Shown: in pieces, positions 5,823 through 14,158 of the stretch | Position numbering within the stretch: the first letter of the stretch is position 1 | Layout of the letters: each line of letters starts with the position of its first letter | Source of the DNA: a bacterium | GTDB taxonomy: Bacteria > Calditrichota > Calditrichia > RBG-13-44-9 > J042 | Assembly (NCBI GenBank): GCA_015485355.1 | Contig: WFTQ01000073.1 | Span: 1-36,338 of the forward strand | Reading direction: 5' to 3' | Length of the DNA: 36,338 nt | Notes under the pieces: model-generated | What the model saw: the letters and a program-made list of their open reading frames with translations, nothing else | Told to the model about the DNA's origin: nothing | Database searches by the model: none | Translations under genes and position numbers: made by a program

Positions 5823-7019
5823 TTAGAATCCAAACGACCAGTGGATCAGAAAAGCACCCCCCAACGGCGTGCCTTCCTCCTCATGTTCCACCGCTTCGGC
5901 TTCCGCGCCGGGAGCGTCGGTATACTGATAGGAAAATTTGACCACCGTCCGCCAGTCCAGCCAGTAATTTAAGCTCACGGCCCATTGATTTTTTTGCCCT
6001 CCCCAGGCGGCGCCTTCAGCCAGGGTCATCGCCGAGTAACGACCGGCAAACTCCAGCTTCTGGAAAAACGTGTTCGCCACAAATGCCGGCTTAAAGGTTC
6101 CCTGGATGAAATAGGCCGCATTTTCGTTCTTGAAAGTATACATCGTTTCGGGCTTGTCCGGATTGATGTAAGAGGCGTCGTCGACCTGGGTAAGACTGTA
6201 TTGCGCTTTAACATCCACGATGCCTCTTACCGCCGGCACCGTTTTTACCAGGGACAAGTCCAGGGCAAACAGGCGGGCGGCCACATCCCGATAGCGGGAG
6301 TTTTCGTTTCCTACCTTGGCGTATTGGGCCGAGACCCCCAGCTCCAATGCGGAACTGGAAAAAGGCAGAAAACCAAAACGCCCACCAACGGCCTTGTTGG
6401 TGTTGTTGTCCTCGTAATTATCGAAATGGAGCATCCCGGCCGCTTCGGGGGTTTCGCTGCCATCGTTCAGGCTGGGACCATTGATGATGTAGACCGAGTA
6501 ATTGATCTTAGCCGTACCCAACGGCGCCCCACCCCGAATTTCTGCACCCAAGGCCGCTGCCGGGCCAACCTGCTCCCCGTGGTTAAACCCCAAGGGATTG
6601 GAGGGCAGGCGATTAATCCAACGGGGATGCAGGCGCTCGGCAAATATGCCAAAGGGAATCAAAAATTTCCCAACACGCACAATCATGCGCTTGTTTATAA
6701 TGTAGGACATGTTGGCATATTCCAATCCCAACGTGGTCGTCCCGTCTTCCAGGGCCACTTCCAACTCGCCTTCAAACAGCAGGCGGTCGGATTGTTGCCA
6801 GAGGAAAATGGGATTGAAACTCCCACCCACAAAACTGTTTTCTTTCTCATAACTTTCAAAACCCGAATGGGCATAACCTCGCAGCAAAAAACGGCTCAGG
6901 CCTGGTTTCAGTGCCTTTACTTCCTGTTCAACGGTACTCCCTGTTTGGGCGTAAACCGGAAATCCTACCAAAACTCCCATTAATACCACCAGCACAATCG
7001 TAGAACCCCATCGTTTCAT
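5823..7019 (-). CDS. outer-membrane porin
   Basis: The 398-residue protein has a signal peptide ending near residue 24 (VYAQ) and a barrel sequence ending in Phe (LIHWSFGF), the usual C-terminal signature. Features such as the GYAHSGFESYE first strand, a KFLIPFGIFAERLHPRWINR segment and a GAEIRGG strand resemble the phosphate-selective porin O/P-type superfamily. Substrate unknown. AGGAAGGAG lies upstream of the ATG. It is between two cytochrome genes, which suggests either nutrient/metal passage or a porin-cytochrome arrangement. A 332-codon antisense frame here is a shadow. Confidence 0.8.
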   Translation of the reverse strand: MKRWGSTIVLVVLMGVLVGFPVYAQTGSTVEQEVKALKPGLSRFLLRGYAHSGFESYEKENSFVGGSFNPIFLWQQSDRLLFEGELEVALEDGTTTLGLEYANMSYIINKRMIVRVGKFLIPFGIFAERLHPRWINRLPSNPLGFNHGEQVGPAAALGAEIRGGAPLGTAKINYSVYIINGPSLNDGSETPEAAGMLHFDNYEDNNTNKAVGGRFGFLPFSSSALELGVSAQYAKVGNENSRYRDVAARLFALDLSLVKTVPAVRGIVDVKAQYSLTQVDDASYINPDKPETMYTFKNENAAYFIQGTFKPAFVANTFFQKLEFAGRYSAMTLAEGAAWGGQKNQWAVSLNYWLDWRTVVKFSYQYTDAPGAEAEAVEHEEEGTPLGGAFLIHWSFGF

Positions 7020-7053
7020 CTTTCCGCTCCTTCCTAAATCGTTTATCCCGGGT

Positions 7054-7479
7054 TTATTTAGTCTTTTCAGCCAATTGCCGTATGAAGTTCACCACTTGCC
7101 AGCGCTGCTCCTCCGTCAGGGATTCCCGATAGGATGCCATCGGGGGCCGACCGGTGGTGATCTTCCAGTATAACGCGCCATCGCTTTGCTTCTGTACCGC
7201 CTTGGAAATTAGATTGGCCGGTCGGGGATTCAATGCCATTCCAGCAACGCCATCACCTTTTCCGGAATTGCCGTGGCATATAGCGCACAGCTGATTGAAA
7301 ATTTTCTTGCCGGCTTCGGTTGCACCGGGATTGTTCTTGACCGGATTGATCAACGTATCGGCCCAGGCGGGGGCCACCCATTGACTGGATTGAGCCACCA
7401 CAGCGACCGGTGTATTCATCACCGGTAACCAGACCACAACCGCCAGAAGCACTATCAGAATGGGAATTACCGTTTTCAT
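7054..7479 (-). CDS. periplasmic class I cytochrome c
   Basis: The 141-residue protein has an N-terminal signal peptide (about 1-30), the haem motif C65-A-I-C68-H69 followed by GNSGKGDG, and distal Met 114 in GRPPMASYR. The C-terminal helix reads EEQRWQVVNFIRQLAEK. This is the standard single-domain cytochrome c type found with oxidases and alternative electron chains. A good AGAAGGAGA site precedes the ATG. It sits between the Met-rich protein gene and the porin, in the same minus-strand run. A role in periplasmic electron transfer is secure; the donor and acceptor are not known. Confidence 0.88.
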   Translation of the reverse strand: MKTVIPILIVLLAVVVWLPVMNTPVAVVAQSSQWVAPAWADTLINPVKNNPGATEAGKKIFNQLCAICHGNSGKGDGVAGMALNPRPANLISKAVQKQSDGALYWKITTGRPPMASYRESLTEEQRWQVVNFIRQLAEKTK

Positions 7480-7555
7480 GGTCGCTTCTCCTTCTGTTTA
7501 ACACCCGGGGAGAACCCTTTCGGCTTCCCCCCGGATGCGGTTGATGAGGCGTTCG

Positions 7556-8068
7556 CTACTTCTTCTCAGACTGCTTGCCACCACCTCGATGCATTTGTTC
7601 CATGTCCTGGAGCATTCCTTCCATCGCTTTCATCATGTCCTGCATGTGTTGTTGCATCTGCTCCATGTGTTGCTTCATCTGAGGATCCTTCATCATGTCG
7701 GCATTTTGCATCATGGCATTCATCTGTTGCATCATTGCCTGCATGGTTTGTCCCATTTCGCTCATCTGTTGCATCATCCCTCCCATAGGGTTTCCCTGCC
7801 GACCTCCCGACATCTGGCCATGCATCATGCCCTGCTGCCCCTGCATATGTTGCAGGTTCTGGTTTCCCTGCATCATGCCTTGCATGCGGAGCATCATCTG
7901 CTGCATATGCTGCATCATATTTTGCATGCTTTCCATTCCCCGGCTCTGTTGGTGCTGCATGGATTGCATGCCTCCCATATGTTGTTGGGCGGAAACGGCA
8001 CCGGCAAAAATGAACAGCGCCATACCCCATACAATGCGAATACCTATCTCCTGCATCCACCGTTTCAT
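7556..8068 (-). CDS. secreted Met/Gln/His-rich protein (possible copper or silver buffer)
   Basis: The ATG at 8068 has AAAGGAGG upstream and gives 170 residues, with a signal peptide ending at about residue 27 (GAVSA). The mature 143 residues contain 40 methionines (28%), plus many Gln and His, in MQQM, MM and HMQ repeats that predict a long amphipathic coiled coil. Methionine-rich periplasmic proteins bind Cu(I)/Ag(I) in several bacteria, so a metal-sponge role is plausible but inferred. No named family is recognised. The repetitive codons also produce a long His-rich antisense frame, which is a shadow. It is the first gene after the P-II/Lgt unit. Confidence 0.85.
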   Translation of the reverse strand: MKRWMQEIGIRIVWGMALFIFAGAVSAQQHMGGMQSMQHQQSRGMESMQNMMQHMQQMMLRMQGMMQGNQNLQHMQGQQGMMHGQMSGGRQGNPMGGMMQQMSEMGQTMQAMMQQMNAMMQNADMMKDPQMKQHMEQMQQHMQDMMKAMEGMLQDMEQMHRGGGKQSEKK

Positions 8069-8099
8069 AACGGCCTCCTTTGTTTTGATTGGTACCGTG

Positions 8100-8134
8100 G
8101 GACGATCGCATCCCTTAGGGGACTCCCATCGTCC
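8100..8134 (-). other. hairpin between P-II and the Met-rich gene
   Basis: GGACGAT and ATCGTCC pair over a 21-nt loop that itself holds a small TCCC/GGGA stem. It begins 5 nt after the P-II stop codon and ends about 32 nt before the Met-rich start. No U-run follows, so partial termination, RNA processing or differential stability is more likely than a strong terminator. Confidence 0.45.
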
Positions 8135-8138
8135 AACC

Positions 8139-8477
8139 CTACAGCGCGGCTTCGCCCTGGGCACCGGTACGGATCTTCACGACCATATCCACAGGTGAGA
8201 CGTAAATCATGCCGTCGCCTTTTAAACCGGTGTAGGCCGCTTTACGAATCGTCTCCACCACCGTATGGACGTTTTCGTCTCGACACACCACTTCCAGCTT
8301 GGAAATGCGCGAGTATTTCTCCACGTATTCGATGGAATATTTGGTGTTTTGCGGATCCGCCATGGCTCCCATACCCATCACATCGATCAGGGTTACCCCG
8401 TCGATGCCCGCTTCGTCCAGTGCTCGCAGCACTTCTTCTGCCTTCTCGACACGCACGTAGGCCTTGATCTCTTTCAT
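8139..8477 (-). CDS. P-II-like signalling protein (metal-efflux-associated type), Tyr at position 51
   Basis: The 112-residue protein is a close paralogue of the one at 1092-1430 and has the same departures from GlnB at positions 39 (Met) and 90 (Met). Unlike that copy, it keeps Tyr at 51 in IEYVEKY, the residue uridylylated in canonical P-II. It lies 15 nt after lgt in the cusCBA operon, fitting the reported association of the PII-NG group with RND metal pumps. Possible roles are sensing a cytoplasmic metabolite or metal and regulating the pump; neither is proven. Trimer formation with the paralogue is possible. Confidence 0.88.
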   Translation of the reverse strand: MKEIKAYVRVEKAEEVLRALDEAGIDGVTLIDVMGMGAMADPQNTKYSIEYVEKYSRISKLEVVCRDENVHTVVETIRKAAYTGLKGDGMIYVSPVDMVVKIRTGAQGEAAL

Positions 8478-8492
8478 TGATTTCTCCTACCT

Positions 8493-9302
8493 TTACCTTG
8501 CGGAGTTTGTTTTTAACGTGTGATCATTCATCCATTGCTGTAATTCTTTTTGCCGTTTGAGCCGGGCCGTCTGCCAGGTGTAGACACCCAGGAGCACGCC
8601 CGACATCATCAAGCCCAGGCTGATAAGCTGGGCCATGGTGAGACCGGCCCATACGTCCGGGGTGCGCCGCCAAAATTCCACAACGAATCGTTCCAATCCA
8701 TAAAAAATGAACAATCCGCTTACCATCCATCCTCGGGTGGCAATGCGACGGAAGCGCCACAGGATCAGGAAGAACAGTCCGGACAGGATCGTTTCGTATA
8801 GCGGTGTCGGATGGACGGGCACATCCGTGGGAACCAATCCATTGGGGAAAGCCATCGCCCAGGGTAAGTCTGAGGGGACCCCGTAGTCGCCGTCGCCGGC
8901 CAATAAACAACCGATTCGTCCAATGGCGTAACCCAGCAGAATCAGCGGGGCGATACGGTCCGCCATTTCCAGAGTGGGGATGGGAAGTCGGGATATTTTC
9001 CACAATACGGCAGCACTCCCCAAGAAGAACCCACCATACCAGGTCAAACCGCCCCGGTTAACAATCATTCCCAGGGGGTTGTTCAGGAATTCCGGAAAAT
9101 GTTCCAGGATGAAATACAGTCGGGCCCCGATGATACCACCCAGCGCCGCCCATAGCACCAGCTCATATGCCCATTCTGCGGGCAAATCGTGCAGGCGCAA
9201 TTCGCGGGCTAACACCAGGGCAGTTATGAGAAACGCCATAGCCATCATTACGCCATAACTGCCGATTTCCAGGGGCCCGACTTTAAAAAGTACCGGAATC
9301 AT
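8493..9302 (-). CDS. lgt: prolipoprotein diacylglyceryl transferase, divergent type
   Basis: The 269-residue membrane protein has about seven helices and the Lgt family layout: an SYGVMMAMAF start, GGLTWYGGFFLG, the GRIGCLLAGDGDYG signature region and a VHPTPLYE motif. Lgt transfers a diacylglyceryl group from phosphatidylglycerol to the lipobox cysteine of prolipoproteins in the inner membrane. The signature differs from the E. coli NGELYG form, so this may be a second, specialised copy. It lies between cusA and the P-II gene, and lipoprotein genes (5517-5792, 1693-2718) occur downstream, which may explain the placement. AGGAGG lies upstream of the ATG. Confidence 0.85.
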   Translation of the reverse strand: MIPVLFKVGPLEIGSYGVMMAMAFLITALVLARELRLHDLPAEWAYELVLWAALGGIIGARLYFILEHFPEFLNNPLGMIVNRGGLTWYGGFFLGSAAVLWKISRLPIPTLEMADRIAPLILLGYAIGRIGCLLAGDGDYGVPSDLPWAMAFPNGLVPTDVPVHPTPLYETILSGLFFLILWRFRRIATRGWMVSGLFIFYGLERFVVEFWRRTPDVWAGLTMAQLISLGLMMSGVLLGVYTWQTARLKRQKELQQWMNDHTLKTNSAR

Positions 9303-9324
9303 GATCTTTATTTCCTCCTGTTGT

Positions 9325-9355
9325 GGGGAGGATGCTCATAGGGAGCCTCCTCCCC
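9325..9355 (-). other. strong intercistronic hairpin between cusA and lgt
   Basis: GGGGAGGA/TCCTCCCC and an inner GCTC/GAGC stack form about 12 bp with one mismatch per side. It starts about 6 nt after the cusA stop codon and leaves the lgt ribosome-binding site free. No U-run follows on the minus strand, so it is more likely a processing or attenuation element that sets the ratio of pump to downstream proteins. Confidence 0.5.
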
Positions 9356-9360
9356 AGGGA

Positions 9361-12300
9361 TTAGTGCCGTGTTTCCTCACCGGGATTGCTTTCATCGTTG
9401 TTTTCTTGCAATTCCGCTATAATCCGCTTCACTTCCCGGCTTTTCCAGAGATAATAGATTGCGGGAATGACCACCAGCGTCAGAACCGTGGAGGTTACCA
9501 TTCCTCCCACCATCGGCGCGGCAATCCGCTTCATCACCTGAGAGCCGGTACCGGTGCCCCACAAAATGGGCAGGAGACCGGCCATAATGGCGGTCACGGT
9601 CATCATTTTAGGCCGCACACGTTCCACCGCTCCTTCGATGATGGCATCGTATAAATCTTTCAGGGATCGCAACCGTCCGTGCAGTTTGCGGTTTTTGTAG
9701 GCATGGTCCAGATAAATTAACATAACCACACCGGTTTCCGCCGCCACTCCTGCCAGGGCGATAAAGCCCACCCCCACTGCTACGCTGAAGTTGTAATCCA
9801 GAATGTACATGAACCAGATGCCACCCACCAGAGAGAACGGTAGAGAAAGCATGACGATCAGACTTTCCTGAACATTTTTGAAGTTAAAATACAGTAACAG
9901 AAAGATGATCATCAGGGTTATCGGGATGACCACCCGCAAGCGTTGCTGAGCGCGTTCCATATATTCGTACTGACCACTCCAGACGATGCTGTAACCTTCG
10001 GGAAAGTCGATTTGCTCTTCTACGGCTTTTTTGGCATTTTTCACGTAAGTCCCCACATCAATGTCTCGAATATCCACATATAACCAGGCCGTTTTCCGCG
10101 CATTTTCGCTTTTAATCACCGGAGGACCCTTTTTAATTTCCAGTTCGGCCACATAGTTGAGGGGGATTTGCGCCCCTGTGGGCGTGGGAATCAACACCCG
10201 TTTCAACGCTTCGATGTTATCCCGCAATTCCCGGGAATATCGCACATTCACCGGATAACGTTCCAGCCCTTCGACCGTGAAGGTGACATTCATTCCGCCA
10301 ATGGCAGACATAATCACATCCTGGACGTCTCCCACGGTCAGGCCGTAGCGGGCCGCCTCTTCTCGTTTGATTTTGAAATCCAGATAATTGCCGCCCACGG
10401 TCTTGTCCGCAAAAACGCTGAGGGTGCCCGGAACTTCTCGAATCACCGTTTCAATCCGCCGTCCCAGGTCCGACAGTACCTCCAGATCGGGACCCATCAG
10501 CTTAATACCAATGGGGGTTTTGATACCTGTGGAAAGCATGTCTATGCGGGTTTTAATCGGCATCGTCCAGGCATTGGTCAATCCGGGAAACTGGATGGCT
10601 TTGTCCAGTTCTTCCACCAGCTTATCCATGGTCATGCCCGGTCGCCATTCCTCCTTGGGTTTCAGGGTTATGGTGGTTTCAATCATGGATAGGGGTGCCG
10701 GGTCGGTGGCCGTTTCTGCACGGCCGATCTTTCCAAACACACTGTTGACCTCCGGAAAGCTCTTGATGATCTTATCCGTCTGTTGTAAAATTTCCTTGGC
10801 CTTGGTGATACTGATCCCCGGGTCCGTGGTCGGCATATAGAGCAAATCGCCTTCGTTGAGGGGGGGCATAAACTCCGAACCAATATGCTCTACCGGCCAG
10901 ATCGATATCAGGAGGATGATGATGGCAACGAAAATGGTGGTCCATTTAAACCGCAACACCAGGTGAATGATCGGGCGGTACACGCGAATCAGAAAACGAT
11001 TAATGGGGTTTTTTTCTTCGGGCATAATCTTGCCCCGAATGAAGTAACCCATCAACACCGGAACGATGGTAATGGATAACAGGGCCGCTGCGGCCATGGC
11101 ATAGGTTTTGGTGTAAGCCAGGGGTTTAAAGAGACGTCCTTCCTGTGCCTGAAGGGCAAAGACCGGCAGAAAGGAAAGGGTAATAATCAATAGCGAGTAA
11201 AACAGGGCCGGTCCTACTTCTTTGGAGGAATCGATAATCAATTGCCAGTGGTCTTTTTTACCCCCATAGCGTTCGATATGCTTATGGGCATTTTCGATCA
11301 TAACGATAGCCGCATCGACCATGGCCCCGATAGCGATGGCGATACCGCCCAGGGACATGATATTGGCGTTAATGCCCTGATAGTACATGACCAGAAAAGC
11401 CATCAGAATGCCCATGGGAAGTGTAAAAATGGCCACGAAGGAACTGCGAAAGTGCAGCAGAAAGATGATGGTTACCAGCGCGACAACAATGCTTTCTTCA
11501 ATCAGCTTTTCTTTCAGGTTATCGATGGCCCGCTCAATGAGCCCGGAGCGGTCGTAGGCGGGAATAATTTTCACCCCTTCGGGCAAACCCTTTTCCAGTT
11601 CTTTCAGCTTTTCTTTGACGGCATGGATCGTCTTCAGGGCATTTTCTCCCCAGCGCATGACGACAATACCGCCGACGATTTCGCCCTCACCGTTCCAGTC
11701 GGTTAACCCGCGTCGGAGTTCCGGCCCGATGTGAACGTTGGCAATATTCTTAATCAAAATGGGGGTACCGTTTTCGTCCACGCCTACGGGAATATTTTCC
11801 ACGTCTTCGATGGATTGTATATAGCCCAGTCCACGAACCATGAATTCGGTTTCCCCCATTTCCACCAGTCGACCACCAACGTCGTTATTGCTCCGTTTGA
11901 TGGCCATTTTCACTTTGCTTAAGGGGATGTTGTAGGCCAGTAATTTATTGGGATCGACCTCAACTTGATACTGTTTCACATATCCACCGATGCTGGCCAC
12001 TTCGGCCACACCGGGCACGCTCATCAACTCATAGCGCAAATACCAATCCTGTATGGACCGTAACTGCTGCAGGTCATACTGATCTCCACCGTCCAGAACG
12101 TATTCATACACCCAGCCGACACCGGTAGCGTCCGGTCCCAGCGAAGGTGTAACCCCCGGCGGCAGGTTTTTCGACACATAATTCAGATACTCCAATACCC
12201 GGCTACGAGCCCAATATAAGTCGGTACCGTCTTCAAAAATGATGTAAACAAACGACAGCCCAAAGAATGAGTATCCACGCACCACTTTGGCGTAAGGAAC

Positions 12301-12525
12301 CGCCAACATGGCACTGGTTAAGGGGTAGGTTACCTGATCTTCCACCACTTGCGGTGCCTGACCAGGATATTCGGTAAAAATGATTACCTGTACATCACTC
12401 AAGTCCGGGATGGCATCCACCGGTGTCTTTAACATGGTGTAAATACCACCCAGAGCAATGATCACAGTGAACAGGATGATCAGGAATCGATTATTTACCG
12501 AAGCCTCGATAATCTTTTCTAACAT
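9361..12525 (-). CDS. cusA: CusA/CzcA-family RND heavy-metal efflux pump
   Basis: The 1054-residue protein has the heavy-metal-efflux RND layout: helix 1 near residues 14-32, a large periplasmic loop, six more helices from about 340 to 540, a second loop and the final helix set from about 870. Two methionines in LSMIETT and RIDMLSTGI contexts correspond, from memory, to the M573 and M623 copper/silver ligands of E. coli CusA, so Cu(I)/Ag(I) is the best substrate call. It works as a proton-driven trimer with the MFP and TolC-type subunits encoded just upstream. GGAGAG lies 6 nt before the ATG. Confidence 0.95.
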   Translation of the reverse strand: MLEKIIEASVNNRFLIILFTVIIALGGIYTMLKTPVDAIPDLSDVQVIIFTEYPGQAPQVVEDQVTYPLTSAMLAVPYAKVVRGYSFFGLSFVYIIFEDGTDLYWARSRVLEYLNYVSKNLPPGVTPSLGPDATGVGWVYEYVLDGGDQYDLQQLRSIQDWYLRYELMSVPGVAEVASIGGYVKQYQVEVDPNKLLAYNIPLSKVKMAIKRSNNDVGGRLVEMGETEFMVRGLGYIQSIEDVENIPVGVDENGTPILIKNIANVHIGPELRRGLTDWNGEGEIVGGIVVMRWGENALKTIHAVKEKLKELEKGLPEGVKIIPAYDRSGLIERAIDNLKEKLIEESIVVALVTIIFLLHFRSSFVAIFTLPMGILMAFLVMYYQGINANIMSLGGIAIAIGAMVDAAIVMIENAHKHIERYGGKKDHWQLIIDSSKEVGPALFYSLLIITLSFLPVFALQAQEGRLFKPLAYTKTYAMAAAALLSITIVPVLMGYFIRGKIMPEEKNPINRFLIRVYRPIIHLVLRFKWTTIFVAIIILLISIWPVEHIGSEFMPPLNEGDLLYMPTTDPGISITKAKEILQQTDKIIKSFPEVNSVFGKIGRAETATDPAPLSMIETTITLKPKEEWRPGMTMDKLVEELDKAIQFPGLTNAWTMPIKTRIDMLSTGIKTPIGIKLMGPDLEVLSDLGRRIETVIREVPGTLSVFADKTVGGNYLDFKIKREEAARYGLTVGDVQDVIMSAIGGMNVTFTVEGLERYPVNVRYSRELRDNIEALKRVLIPTPTGAQIPLNYVAELEIKKGPPVIKSENARKTAWLYVDIRDIDVGTYVKNAKKAVEEQIDFPEGYSIVWSGQYEYMERAQQRLRVVIPITLMIIFLLLYFNFKNVQESLIVMLSLPFSLVGGIWFMYILDYNFSVAVGVGFIALAGVAAETGVVMLIYLDHAYKNRKLHGRLRSLKDLYDAIIEGAVERVRPKMMTVTAIMAGLLPILWGTGTGSQVMKRIAAPMVGGMVTSTVLTLVVIPAIYYLWKSREVKRIIAELQENNDESNPGEETRH

Positions 12526-12576
12526 ATGTCGCTCTCCATCTTCTCGTTATGCAGTTTCCCCATTGCTTTTCGTCCA

Positions 12577-14118
12577 TTAATGCGCATGTTCGTTGGATTG
12601 CCCTGAATGGTCCATATCTTCCCTATCGCCCGACGGTTTTTCCGGGCCGGACGGTGCCTGTCGCTTTTTCATTCGTTCTTTCAACATCTTCTGAATGGCT
12701 TCTTGCAATCGGCTTTCGCTATCCAGCATGAACTGGGCCGACACCACGATCTTTTCGCCGGGTAACAGCCCGGCCAGTATCCGCAGCATCCCGTCTTCGC
12801 CTTCCTCGCCGATCTTGACCTGCCGCGGTTCGAATTTTCCCGGCTCTCGGACAACAAATACTATGTTCCGCACTCCCGAACGAATCACCGCCTCGGTCGG
12901 AATCACCAGAGCATCGGGAATCGTCTTGCCCTTGATAAGCACATTGGCATACATCCCGGGACGCAACTCCAATCGGGGGTTTTCAAATTCCATTCGAATT
13001 TTTACATCCCGGGCCTTCTTGTCCAGGTAAGGATAGATGTAAATAATCCGACCATTAAATGTTTTTCCGGGTAGGTAAGACAATTCCATGGTCGCTTCCT
13101 GACCCAACTCGATCCAGGGGAGTTCGTGGTCATATACCGTGGCATATACCCATACTGTGGATAGATCGGCGATCTGATACAGCGGTTGGCCTTCCTTGAC
13201 GTAGGAGCCCTCCACCGCATTCTTATGAATGACCACTCCTCTTGCGGGCGCTTGCAGCTGCAGCGTTTTTCGAACTTCCCCGGTCTCCTCCAGGCGGCGA
13301 ATCTCGGTATCGGGGATGTCCCAATACTTCAGTCGCTTCAGAGAGGCCTTTAGTAGAGACTCCGCACCGTCCCGAATCGATTGAAACGAGGTTTTATTGA
13401 CCAGTTTAAGGTTATTCAACGCCAGAAGGTATTCTTCCTGGGTGGTCACCAGCTCCGGCGAATAAATTTCCAATAAAGGCTGCCCGGGAAATACCATCTT
13501 GCCGGTAAAATCCACATACAGGCGCTCAATCCAGCCAGAAATTTTCGGCGAAACGGTGTAGAGGGTCTTTTCGTTATATTCGATGTATCCCACGGTACGG
13601 ATGACTTTATGGAAATCCCGTTTTTTCACCCGGGTTATCCGGATACCCATGTTCTGCACTGTCACCGGATCGATACGCACCGTGCCACCGGCCCCCAGTT
13701 CCGCTTCATCTTCATACACGGGGATCAGGTCCATTCCCATTTTCGATTTACCCGGGCGATCATAAATCTCCGTGGGATCCATGGGCGCCCGCCAATAAAG
13801 GATTTTGCGTTCCTTTTTGGGTTTTTTCTCTTTCGGCTGATCATCCGCGGCCATGGCCTCGTGTTCCATGTCGCCCATGGCTTCTTCGGCGGCACCGGTA
13901 CCTTTGACAGGCACCAGTTTCATTCCGCAAATCGGACAATTGCCCGGTTCATCCAGAATCACTTCCGGGTGCATCCCGCAGGTCCATAACTGCCCCTCGG
14001 CGGATTGTTCCGTTTCCACACCGGTATCGGTATCGGAGAACATGAAGTAACCACCCACTGCAATCAGCACAATCAGCGCAGCAATCGCAATTCCAAGGAT
14101 AGTGCGTCGATTTTTCAT
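12577..14118 (-). CDS. cusB: CusB-type periplasmic adaptor with heavy-metal-binding domain
   Basis: The 513-residue protein has a membrane anchor (7-27), a heavy-metal-binding domain at 45-72 with C47, H50, C61, C64 (TCGMHP...CPICGMKL), and a second, cysteine-free copy at about 106-136 (YWRAPMDP...KMGMDLIPV) typical of CusB proteins. Barrel-sandwich, lipoyl and beta-barrel regions follow, and the tail is His-rich (HSGQ...EHAH). As the membrane fusion protein it bridges CusA to the outer-membrane channel and can hand metal to the pump. It sits between tolC and cusA, with gaps of about 40-50 nt. Confidence 0.93.
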   Translation of the reverse strand: MKNRRTILGIAIAALIVLIAVGGYFMFSDTDTGVETEQSAEGQLWTCGMHPEVILDEPGNCPICGMKLVPVKGTGAAEEAMGDMEHEAMAADDQPKEKKPKKERKILYWRAPMDPTEIYDRPGKSKMGMDLIPVYEDEAELGAGGTVRIDPVTVQNMGIRITRVKKRDFHKVIRTVGYIEYNEKTLYTVSPKISGWIERLYVDFTGKMVFPGQPLLEIYSPELVTTQEEYLLALNNLKLVNKTSFQSIRDGAESLLKASLKRLKYWDIPDTEIRRLEETGEVRKTLQLQAPARGVVIHKNAVEGSYVKEGQPLYQIADLSTVWVYATVYDHELPWIELGQEATMELSYLPGKTFNGRIIYIYPYLDKKARDVKIRMEFENPRLELRPGMYANVLIKGKTIPDALVIPTEAVIRSGVRNIVFVVREPGKFEPRQVKIGEEGEDGMLRILAGLLPGEKIVVSAQFMLDSESRLQEAIQKMLKERMKKRQAPSGPEKPSGDREDMDHSGQSNEHAH

Positions 14119-14158
14119 GTGTGTAACCCCTTATATTTTTTTCTCATTTGTCGTAGAA

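Noticed and set aside
5985-6983. 332-codon plus-strand frame
   Set aside because: Antisense to the porin gene, with no start signal or recognisable domain.
3866-7548. 12-bp repeat GCGGTTGATGAG at 3866-3877 and 7537-7548
   Set aside because: Short, only two copies, no inverted structure in common; likely chance or a minor leftover of duplication.
7535-8467. 310-codon plus-strand frame with a very His/Leu-rich protein
   Set aside because: It is the antisense of the Met-rich gene and the P-II gene; repeated CAT/ATG codons read as His on the other strand. No ribosome-binding site.
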